This document shows positions 1 to 7,891 of a stretch of 64,000 nt of DNA, piece by piece. The notes beneath the pieces are model-generated. The model was not told the origin of the DNA and did not search any database. It saw only the letters and a list, made by a program, of their open reading frames with translations. Position numbers and translations under genes: made by a program. Every line of letters begins with the position of its first letter. The stretch's first letter is position 1. Source of the stretch: Verrucomicrobiota bacterium (GTDB taxonomy: Bacteria > Verrucomicrobiota > Verrucomicrobiia > Limisphaerales > Fontisphaeraceae); contig JBAXGN010000005.1 in NCBI GenBank assembly GCA_037139415.1, forward strand, positions 1 through 64,000, given 5' to 3'.

Positions 1-160
1 GTTCCGCGTGAATCACCCCCCATGCGGTTTTCCCCGCTGTCACTGACGCATTACGGATTCGGAGGCAGACCATTTTGATTCTTCCGGGTTGCTCCCTCAA
101 ATTGGAATAAGGCAGTGCTTGCGGCTTGTTTAATTGGCAAGTTTCGTCCAACCTAATTCT

Positions 161-1411
161 ATGAAATTCATCAACGTTTTATTTCTCTTGCCGTTTACAC
201 TTGTTGCGGCGGCGAATACTGCCAAAGCAGATCGGGTGGATGCCACGTCACTGCGCGGCAAGGTGATGTGCGGTTACCAGGGTTGGTTTCGTTGTCCGGG
301 TGATGCCGCCAACCTTGGCTGGATTCATTGGAGTCGTAATTCCAAAGGTATTACTCCAGAAACACTGACGTTCGAGATGTGGCCGGACATGACCGAATAC
401 GGGGTGGCAGAGCGATTTCCGGCACCGGGGTTTGCTCATGCCGATGGCAGTCCGGCGCAACTATTCAGTTCGGATAATCAGGCTACCGTCCATCGCCACT
501 TTGAATGGATGCGGGATTACGGGATTGACGGTGCATGGTTGCAACATTTCGTTGTGGACCTGCCCGGCGGGCGCAACGAGCTGCGCTACCCCTCGCGTCT
601 TCGCGTGCTGAATCACGTTCGTAAAGCAGCGCAGCAGACCGGGCGGGTATGGGCGATCTCTTATGACATTGCGGGGATGCCAGAAGAGCGCATTTTCGAT
701 GTGCTGACCCGCGACTGGAAAAAACTGGTGGATGACCGGATCACCCAGGAACCGCGCTATCTGCACGAAGGTGGTCAGCCGGTGGTGCAAATTTGGGGCT
801 TTTACTATAAGAATCAGCACAACCTGATGACTGCCGAATTGGCTAACAAGCTTATGGATTTTTTCCAGACGCCGGGGCCTTATGCGGCGTTTCTCGTCGG
901 CGGCGGGGATTGGAACTGGCGCAAGAACCCTGATCTCCAGTGGCAGGCGTTTTTACGGCGATTCAAAGCCTACTGCCCTTGGAATGTCGGCAATGTGTCA
1001 CGCGACCAGACTGGTACGGCCAAGGCTTCCACGGGTTATTGGGCGGCGGATAAGCAGGAATGCGAACGGCGGGGAGCGCTCTGGATACCGGTGATCTATC
1101 CAGGGTTCAGTTGGGATAATCTCACGCAAAAGGCAGCCGGCACGAGCACGTATGCGCGGCGCGGTGGGCGGTTTCTCTGGGAACAGTTCCATGCCTTGTC
1201 CAAGTTGGAGGTGGATACGGTTTACGTGGCAATGTTTGACGAGGTGGATGAAGGTACGGCGATCTTCAAGGTCACCAGTTCCCCGCCTGTGCAGGGGCAC
1301 TTCGTGGGCTACGATGGTCTGCCCAGCGACTGGTATCTGCGGCTCGTTGGGGAAGGCACACGACGCTTGCGCCAAAGGCTTCCAGTTCCGGCGGAAATTC
1401 CCATCAAGTAA
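161..1411 (+). CDS. Secreted glycoside hydrolase family 71/99-like protein
   Basis: The 416-residue product begins with a typical signal peptide (MKFINVLFLLPFTLVAAANT, cleavage near AKA). The ATG at 161 is preferred over one at 134 because it puts the basic n-region and hydrophobic core at the N-terminus. The mature start has the pattern VMCGYQGWFRCPGDA followed by GWIHWS, which I associate with GH71/99-like proteins. Later segments such as the DYGIDGAWLQHF region (about residue 125) and WIPVIYPGFSW (about 310) fit a TIM-barrel hydrolase. These families act on alpha-linked glucans or mannans, but the substrate here cannot be read from sequence. The gene stands alone and converges on the large glycosidase gene to its right. 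Family assignment is by motif memory only. Confidence 0.75.
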   Translation: MKFINVLFLLPFTLVAAANTAKADRVDATSLRGKVMCGYQGWFRCPGDAANLGWIHWSRNSKGITPETLTFEMWPDMTEYGVAERFPAPGFAHADGSPAQLFSSDNQATVHRHFEWMRDYGIDGAWLQHFVVDLPGGRNELRYPSRLRVLNHVRKAAQQTGRVWAISYDIAGMPEERIFDVLTRDWKKLVDDRITQEPRYLHEGGQPVVQIWGFYYKNQHNLMTAELANKLMDFFQTPGPYAAFLVGGGDWNWRKNPDLQWQAFLRRFKAYCPWNVGNVSRDQTGTAKASTGYWAADKQECERRGALWIPVIYPGFSWDNLTQKAAGTSTYARRGGRFLWEQFHALSKLEVDTVYVAMFDEVDEGTAIFKVTSSPPVQGHFVGYDGLPSDWYLRLVGEGTRRLRQRLPVPAEIPIK

Positions 1412-1495
1412 GCATCGAAAGTGGATTCATGTACGTTGTAATCTGAGTCTTTGCAATTCAGTGACCTTGGCTGAACTTTGGCGGACGGGCGATGA

Positions 1496-4486
1496 TTATT
1501 CGCTTACGACCACCGTTCGCCCGGACAAATCCAACCGGACTTCAATCCAGAACGCGTTCCCGGATTCGCCCGAAATAAAGTGTGCCGGAGTGGTGATGGC
1601 GTCCCGTTTGACCAGCACCTTGGTGACCTTGCGCGCCAGGGGAACCCGCAGAATGATCGGTAGCGTTTTGGCGGGTGCATCAGTTGCGGCTAATGTTGTC
1701 GGCGCATTTGGATCGGGCAGGAAATGCACGTAGGCCAACTGGGTGCGTCCGGTCAAGCGGAAAGATAGTTCACCTTGAAATACCCCGTGTTTATTTAGCA
1801 ATTTCCGGTAATCCTTCCTGAATACCCCTGCCTGTTGGTCCACGAATAATTTCGTCTCTTGCTTGTCCGGCGTCTTGAGGCTGAGACTCCACGCTTTGTC
1901 ACACTCAGGCACGCTGACCTCCAAAAGCGGGAAGCGATCCACGTCCACGGTCAGGGGTTTGTAGAAGCCGGCGTACGTTTTGTCGGCACCGGGGGTAACG
2001 ACCACCGTGCCATTGCTGATGACGCTTTTGCCGAAAAAGGTAACCCAATTCGCTAGATTTTTGAAATCATGCGAGGGATCACCCAACGGCTCGCGCTTTT
2101 CCAGCGCGGCCACTTCCGCCGGGTTGAGGATCACGGTTGCACTGCCATCCTGATGGGAAGAGGCAGCAGAATAGACGCCCTGCAATGGTGTACCGTCCAC
2201 CCCCGTCAGGGAAACATCCAGGCGTTTGGCCCCTTTCTGGCCCAGCGGAAAGTAGTCGGCCATTACGGCGTAGGCCGGGCGCGGTTTGCCGTTTTCATCA
2301 ATCAAACCGTAGGGATGTTTGTCCCCTCCGGCGTGGAATACACTCAGCTTGTTCAGGCCGTTGGCCAGCAAGCGGGCCATGGCGGTGTTCAGCAATTTGG
2401 CTTGAACGAAGGGGGTGAAATTCGGCGGCGGCTGGAACCACTCGGAGTTTTGCCACACGAACCCCTCCTCATTACAGTAAATCTCGGTGTCAATGCCGCG
2501 GGAAAAACACAGGCCCTCGTGCATGCCAAAGGGAACATCCCAAGCCGGGGATTTCCCCGCATAGGCGTGGAAGGCAAACAGATTGGCCTGCTTGAATACC
2601 CCCTGCTCATGCAGGGTGATGGTGAACGGTTCGCTGTAGCCCGCCATGCCACCGGTAATTAGTTTGGCATTGGGCTGATGCTTGCGGATGACGGCTGCCA
2701 TGGTTTTAAAAAATTCCGCATATTCCTCGTACGATCCCTGCCAGAATTGGCGGATGTTGGTTTCGTTCCACAGTTCATACCCGGCAATGCGATCCCTATA
2801 TTTTGTGACGAAGTGTTCCACCACCTCGGCGTATTTCGTGTTGTCCGGCGGCACGACATGCGAGCGATTTCCCCCCGCTTTAAAACGTTCCGCACTCATG
2901 GCATCCCATTCCGCCGTTCCTTCAAACAAAAGTTCCACCGGCGCGCCCGCCGCCAGATACATCTCCAGTTTTTCCTCGGAGGTTTTGAAGCGATTGGGCT
3001 TGTCCGGGGCCAGAATGGTTTGCGTGCGGATGTTAGCGCGGATGCTGCCCCATTGTTTGGATAGTTCCAGCGGTACCACGTTTTTCGTGCCGAAAGATGC
3101 CATGCCGTTTAATCCCACCAGCCGCTCCGGACGCGGTTGCGAATCATCCTCAAGCTGGATGGCATCCAAGTATAGGGTGTTCCGGCCAGGATTGCTGACC
3201 ATGATGCTGCGCGCGCCTGATGGTGGAAGAAAAACGATGCGCGTAAATTCAGCCGCCACCCCCTGAATATCCGGCGCGCCGATATTGCCATTGCCGCCCG
3301 CATCGGTGTAATTCAACAACTCGTTCCATAGCAGAATGTCGCCGAGCTTTACCGCCAGCCCGGCGCCGGTGGCCGTGAACGCGCCGCGCACGCGCAGGAA
3401 ATGCCCGCCCGCTGACAGCTCCGGCACCGCGAGCTGCACAATGGCACCGGCTTCCAAGGCGCGGGGCAAAATCGTATTGCCACCCACCGCCACTTCCAGG
3501 GTCTTGTCGGCAGCCAAGGATTCGCCCAGTTCAAAGCTCGTGCCGTCGAATTTTCCCCAGCGCATGACCGGCTTGAGTTTATCCGGCTCCACGCTGCCCA
3601 GTGCCAGTCGGCTGCGCAACGGTTCCGGCGCTTTTTGCGCGATGGTGATTTGCTGGTCGCGCGTGAGTTGGATTTTGCCCGCGCGTAAATCGCCCGCCAG
3701 TTGCACCACGGCCACCAGCGTTTTCTGACTGGCGGGCCAGAGTTCCGTCCGGGAGTTTTTGAAATAACAATCGAGAGTGGCAATGATGGCGCGGGCTTTG
3801 CCGTGTTTGAGCAGGTACAGTTGCGGCACGACGTCCTGCCCATCCATGCGCTGACTGCGAATCAGCGGATACACCTCGGTGTCACCATCGGTGGGCACCA
3901 GGAAATTGCTGGTGAGTTTTTGGCGGCCAATGGTTGGGGCATCCGGCAGGTACTTTTTGAGCAGCGGGGTAACGGTATGCTGCACGCCTTGATCGTGCAT
4001 GCCCACCAGGTAGATGTAATGCAGGCCCAAATGACCCAGCAATGCCTCGGTCTGCCACGCAAACCGGGGTTCTTTGGGTGCCATGGTCCACGCGCCATCC
4101 TTTTCCTTCTCGATGGCAACCAGAAATGGAATCCGCCCAGCCAACGCCACCAACACGCCGCCCTCATCGGTAAACTGCTTCAAGACCGGAATGGCCGTTT
4201 TGGGCACGGAATCCCCGGTCATCACCAGCACGTCGAATTGGTCGGCGGAAAAGATGGCGGCATCACCAAACTGCCCCACCGTGATCCGCGCCACCGCACA
4301 GCCGGCCCCTTGCAAGGTGGCAGCCACCTGATTCAGTTGTTCCAGATCAATGATAAACCGTGCTTCGCGCGTGGTTTGTTCCGGATTCCATACGGCGACA
4401 CGCGGGCGTTCTGCCGCCCGGGCACTCAGTCCCCAGCTACATGCAATTAAAACCAGAACACCGGCAGTAAATTGGTTCCATTTCAT
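1496..4486 (-). CDS. Large secreted clan GH-A glycosidase-like protein
   Basis: The product is 996 residues from the ATG at 4486, which gives a clean signal peptide ending SARA. An upstream in-frame start at 4531 would place 15 residues before it. The N-terminal third resembles a glutamine-amidotransferase-like fold (VLVMTGD, then a DEGGVLVAL segment), as found in some beta-galactosidase-type enzymes. A central (beta/alpha)8 barrel carries YELWNETN near residue 570, the acid/base Asn-Glu pair of clan GH-A. EIYCNEEGF near 670 is a candidate nucleophile. The C-terminal ~300 residues look like beta-sandwich domains. GH39-like or beta-galactosidase-like activity on plant or algal polysaccharide is plausible, but the family is not certain. 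It converges with the GH71/99-like gene. Confidence 0.75.
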   Translation of the reverse strand: MKWNQFTAGVLVLIACSWGLSARAAERPRVAVWNPEQTTREARFIIDLEQLNQVAATLQGAGCAVARITVGQFGDAAIFSADQFDVLVMTGDSVPKTAIPVLKQFTDEGGVLVALAGRIPFLVAIEKEKDGAWTMAPKEPRFAWQTEALLGHLGLHYIYLVGMHDQGVQHTVTPLLKKYLPDAPTIGRQKLTSNFLVPTDGDTEVYPLIRSQRMDGQDVVPQLYLLKHGKARAIIATLDCYFKNSRTELWPASQKTLVAVVQLAGDLRAGKIQLTRDQQITIAQKAPEPLRSRLALGSVEPDKLKPVMRWGKFDGTSFELGESLAADKTLEVAVGGNTILPRALEAGAIVQLAVPELSAGGHFLRVRGAFTATGAGLAVKLGDILLWNELLNYTDAGGNGNIGAPDIQGVAAEFTRIVFLPPSGARSIMVSNPGRNTLYLDAIQLEDDSQPRPERLVGLNGMASFGTKNVVPLELSKQWGSIRANIRTQTILAPDKPNRFKTSEEKLEMYLAAGAPVELLFEGTAEWDAMSAERFKAGGNRSHVVPPDNTKYAEVVEHFVTKYRDRIAGYELWNETNIRQFWQGSYEEYAEFFKTMAAVIRKHQPNAKLITGGMAGYSEPFTITLHEQGVFKQANLFAFHAYAGKSPAWDVPFGMHEGLCFSRGIDTEIYCNEEGFVWQNSEWFQPPPNFTPFVQAKLLNTAMARLLANGLNKLSVFHAGGDKHPYGLIDENGKPRPAYAVMADYFPLGQKGAKRLDVSLTGVDGTPLQGVYSAASSHQDGSATVILNPAEVAALEKREPLGDPSHDFKNLANWVTFFGKSVISNGTVVVTPGADKTYAGFYKPLTVDVDRFPLLEVSVPECDKAWSLSLKTPDKQETKLFVDQQAGVFRKDYRKLLNKHGVFQGELSFRLTGRTQLAYVHFLPDPNAPTTLAATDAPAKTLPIILRVPLARKVTKVLVKRDAITTPAHFISGESGNAFWIEVRLDLSGRTVVVSE

Positions 4487-4677
4487 AATCGTGAACACCG
4501 CCTTTCTCGCATTTAGGTCGGGCTTTGTCAAAGCTGTGGTTGGCTGAATCAGGCCGATTACGTCTCATGCTACGTGACTAAAAATACAACCACCCGTGAT
4601 GACGTTCGCGTCAGCAGCTTTGGCCAGAGCGGGCGAGGCGGACAGACAAAGGGGAAGAGCGGAGTCATGGGGGATAT

Positions 4678-5226
4678 TCAACGCGCTCGAATTTTCTTGG
4701 CGATACGGATGCCCAATGCCCCCAGGTTCAGGAGTGACAGGACTGAGAGGGAAATGAATCCAAGCACAATCCAGCCCGTGAGAATCTGCGCACTAATCGG
4801 TCCGGCTTGAACCAACCATAGCACGGCTCCGAGGACAGTTGACGCCAGCACGCTGTAAACAACAGTTCTTCCACGCGCAGGTGTCTCTGGACTTTTACCT
4901 GCTTTCCACTGTGCCGGTAACAACCACAAGCAGCCAATCAGCCCGCCGCCAAACAGGTAGCCGGTCAGGGTGCGCACCACGGCATCCTGTGGCACCCAAT
5001 GAAATCCGAACGGAACCATCTGCAGGAGCAGCAAGCTGTGCACCAGGCACCAAGCGAACGTGGGGCGCGGGCGCAACCACGCGTGTAAAATCAAGGCCAT
5101 GGCCGCGCCGGTATAGAGCCCCGTGCAACGCTGGCAGACCGGCAGCAACTCGCCACCCGGCATCCAGGTATGAGCGGCATTTTGCCCGCACGCGAAATAA
5201 AACAGTTGGCTCAGCGTGAATGACAT
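4678..5226 (-). CDS. DUF2085-like integral membrane protein
   Basis: This 182-residue protein has about four hydrophobic segments. After the first stretch it carries the cysteine motif VCQRCTGLYTG, which marks DUF2085 membrane proteins of unknown function. The C-terminus is basic (RIAKKIRAR), suggesting a cytoplasmic tail. It starts 31 bases after the end of the interrupted lipoprotein gene on the same strand, so it is probably the last gene of that operon. No function is proposed. Confidence 0.7.
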   Translation of the reverse strand: MSFTLSQLFYFACGQNAAHTWMPGGELLPVCQRCTGLYTGAAMALILHAWLRPRPTFAWCLVHSLLLLQMVPFGFHWVPQDAVVRTLTGYLFGGGLIGCLWLLPAQWKAGKSPETPARGRTVVYSVLASTVLGAVLWLVQAGPISAQILTGWIVLGFISLSVLSLLNLGALGIRIAKKIRAR

Positions 5227-5257
5227 GCTTGCACCGCTCCAGCCGCCAGTGGTGCGG

Positions 5258-6427
5258 CTATTTGACCAACTTCATCGCCACTTTCTGAAATTCCCGTTTG
5301 GTGCCCGTCAAATCCATCTGGTAGAGGCCGGTCGCCTTTTCCCCAAATGGCGCGGCAGAGATATACAGGGTCTTGCCATCCGGAGTGATGGCCGGGCGCA
5401 CCTGCAGTTTGCCGTCATTGGAAGCACTCTTAATAACGGGTATTTTACGAACCGATTTACTGTTGAGATCAATCGCCAGAAGAAGATGCTGATGACTGGT
5501 ATCTCCTGTTGCGTTTTCCATAGTTTCGGTGGCGGTGACATACGCTTAATGTTAAGCAGGTTTTTCAGGCAAAGTTGCGTTTTCCATAGTTTCGGTGGCG
5601 GTGACATACACCGTCTTGTTATCGGGCGCCCATTCCGGCACCAGCAATTCAAATTTCTGGTTTTTATCGTTTACGTTGATCTCGGAATCCAGCTTCCAGT
5701 CGCGATACAGCCGCACCCGGCAAACCTCGCTATTCTTCTGTTTGGCAGTCACCGCCAGCCAGGTTTCACTGGGGGAAATTGTTCCCAGAGTATATTCCAA
5801 TTCATTCTCCGCCTCATTGGTGCCCCGGCATTTCACCAGTACCTCCAGTTCCAGCTTCTCGAGATTCAGCCGGCCAAATTCAGCGGAATCACCATCCCAG
5901 TAATATACCTTGTCGTTACGCTTGAAGAAATAGCGCTCCTTCCCCCCAAGGGCTTTGGTGCTGGTCTGGCCGGTGTTCAAATCCAGCCGCAGCAAATTCT
6001 CCTTTCCGGCGAAATACATGTAATGCCCGACAATGGGCGGCGGGAACAACAGGGCGCTCGCATAATCCGAATCATCCAGGGGATATTCCCGTACCGGGTG
6101 GGACCCGTCCACCGCCATGACCTTTGCGCTTTTGCTCAGGCACACAACGACATCCTTGCCATCCTCGGACCACTGCGGGATGCCCTGCTTGTCATCCGAC
6201 GGCGCTTCCAACAGGACACGCGTAGTGCCAGCCTGGCGGTCATGCAGCATGATGCGAGTGAGGTTGTCATCGGTGGCATCCTTCTCCCAATACACTATTT
6301 TTGAACCATCCGGACTGATGGCTGGCTGGTAGGCTGCACAGGCAACCAAATATATGGCCAGTCCGGCCAGCGCACAGCAGGCGAGAAACAATTTTAGCGG
6401 GGTACGAATTTGCATAAAGTGAATCAT
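5258..6427 (-). pseudogene. Beta-propeller lipoprotein gene interrupted by a 66-bp repeat-flanked insertion
   Basis: Two open segments, 6427-5552 and 5521-5258, together encode a paralogue of the neighbouring 6431-7525 lipoprotein. The N-terminus has a hydrophobic signal with lipobox LVAC, followed by YQPAISPDG, a TolB/PD40-like propeller blade. Coding continues to TATETMENAT, then a 66-bp insertion adds LPEKPA and a stop, with a second in-frame stop two codons later. The same bases then resume at MENATGDTS and run to a C-terminus (KVAMKLVK) matching the paralogue's KVSMKLIK. Because 66 is a multiple of three, removing one repeat unit would restore about 367 residues. As it stands, the gene makes a truncated propeller unless recombination or internal reinitiation occurs. 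Confidence 0.8.
5508..5609. repeat. 36-bp perfect direct repeats (5508-5543 and 5574-5609) with a 30-bp spacer
   Basis: Both copies start gttgcgttttcc and end gcggtgacatac, and are identical over 36 bases. The offset is 66 bp. The spacer at 5544-5573 is not found elsewhere in the neighbouring genes. It opens with the palindrome gcttaatgttaagc (5544-5557) and also holds a short caggtttttcagg direct repeat. The spacer supplies both in-frame stop codons that interrupt the lipoprotein gene. Confidence 0.95.
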
Positions 6428-6430
6428 TGG

Positions 6431-7525
6431 TTATTTGATCAATTTCATGGACACCTTCTTCAGGTCGCGATTGGGGCTGGTGAGATCAATCGTGTATAGG
6501 CCGCGACCGTTTTTCTCCACCACAAACGACGCCACATACATGAGTTTCCCATCGGGGGAAATGACCGGGCGTAACGCCAATCCTTTTTCATCGCTGTCCT
6601 CGGTAAGGACGATGGGGATTTCCCGAATTAGGTCGCGTTCCAAGTCCACCTCCAGCAGGCCGAGTTGGGTGCGGGATTCGTTCTCCACCTTGAAAGGGTA
6701 CGAGTACACCGCATACAGCACTTGGCGGCGCGGCGCCCAAAGCATGAAACTGGTCTTGTACGGATGCACAGCGGTTTCCAGGGTGATTTCCCGGAACATT
6801 TTGTTGTTGCGGTAGAGCCGGATCTTTTTGCCATCTTCAACTGAAATGGCCAGCAAGGATTCATCGGGGGAAAGCGCGACGAACGGCAGCTTGTCGTTAT
6901 CCGTGCCGGCGGATACTTTGAGCAGCAACTTGGGCGCCAGCGTCTCCAGATCCAACGTCCCGAAAGCGCCTTCCTCCGGCGACCAGTAGAACACGTGCCC
7001 ATTATTCCCGATCAACAAAGGCGGCTTGGATTGATTGGTGCTCGACACCACGGCGCCCGTATTAAAATCCAGGCGGTACAGAAATTCCCCACCGAAATAC
7101 TGGTACTTGCCGACGATGGGCGGCGCGTACAAATAGGTCGTTTCCTTATCCAACCCGCCGGGCAGTTCAAACCGCCGCATGGGTGTGCGGCCATCCAACG
7201 ACATCACTTTGACGCCCTGCGCACTCACCACCACCACCTCCTTGCCATCCGGCGTCCATTGCGCCGCCAACATGCCCTCTTTGATTTCGCATTCCATAAG
7301 CTGCCGCGTGGTTCCGGCGATGCGATCGTAAATCATCAGGTCCGCCCGGTTGTTCTTCTGTTCATCGGCGGGGGAGAGATACAGGATTTTAGTGCCATCG
7401 GGGCTGATGGCCGGCTGATACATGGCACAGGCCACCACATAAACCATCCAGGCCGCCAGCGCGAGAATTGCCAGCCAAGGGGCGTTACGTGGGTTATTGT
7501 TCATAGCAACAAACTTGCCGATCAC
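6431..7525 (-). CDS. TolB/PD40-like beta-propeller lipoprotein
   Basis: The product is 364 residues from a GTG at 7525, which has an AGGG seven bases upstream. An ATG at 7504 (MNNNPRN) is the alternative. The hydrophobic leader ends in VVAC, a plausible lipobox, so the mature protein would be a lipid-anchored envelope protein. The mature part starts YQPAISPDGTKILYLS, and SPDG/TPDG turns recur (near residues 45, 95 and 330), as in TolB and WD40-like PD40 blades. It is the first gene of an operon with its interrupted paralogue (3-base gap) and a DUF2085 membrane protein. The function is unknown. A periplasmic interaction scaffold is the family-level inference. Confidence 0.75.
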   Translation of the reverse strand: MIGKFVAMNNNPRNAPWLAILALAAWMVYVVACAMYQPAISPDGTKILYLSPADEQKNNRADLMIYDRIAGTTRQLMECEIKEGMLAAQWTPDGKEVVVVSAQGVKVMSLDGRTPMRRFELPGGLDKETTYLYAPPIVGKYQYFGGEFLYRLDFNTGAVVSSTNQSKPPLLIGNNGHVFYWSPEEGAFGTLDLETLAPKLLLKVSAGTDNDKLPFVALSPDESLLAISVEDGKKIRLYRNNKMFREITLETAVHPYKTSFMLWAPRRQVLYAVYSYPFKVENESRTQLGLLEVDLERDLIREIPIVLTEDSDEKGLALRPVISPDGKLMYVASFVVEKNGRGLYTIDLTSPNRDLKKVSMKLIK

Positions 7526-7738
7526 CTCATTACCCTAATTGAAAAACACCAAAACCGCCAGCAAATTCCGTGGCACCCGATAAGCCTTTGACGCACGATC
7601 TTAACCAAGGAGAGCCGCATTGAATCAAAACTGTCGGTATGGGATGGCATGGCATGGCACCCACTCCATGCCAACCTCCCCACCCGGGGCCAGCGCCACA
7701 CATTCACCCAGGTTCTCCAGACTGAAGTCAACCAACCC
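7526..7738. other. Intergenic region upstream of the lipoprotein operon
   Basis: I see no convincing gene here. It should hold the promoter of the minus-strand lipoprotein operon, but no clear -35/-10 pair was recognised. A short ggcat iteration (atggcatggcatggc, 7644-7658) is the only visible local repeat. Confidence 0.5.
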
Positions 7739-7891
7739 ATGACGCTGCGTTTCTCAGCGGCGGGCACCAGGGAAACCGGCTGGTTTTCCCGGCTCAGCCT
7801 CGGCCTGGGTTGCTTTGTCGCCCTGTGGATCTTGGTCGTCTTATTTTCATTTTCCACCAAGCGCAAGCAGCCTGATAACAGCTTGGTCTAA
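7739..7891 (+). CDS. Possible small single-pass membrane protein
   Basis: A 50-residue reading frame from the ATG at 7739 has a short N-terminal segment, one hydrophobic helix (GCFVALWILVVLFSF) and a positive-inside tail (STKRKQ). It ends exactly where the convergent tex gene ends. There is no good ribosome-binding site and I recognise no homologue, so this may be a chance frame. The membrane-helix-plus-basic-tail layout is the only positive evidence. Confidence 0.25.
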   Translation: MTLRFSAAGTRETGWFSRLSLGLGCFVALWILVVLFSFSTKRKQPDNSLV

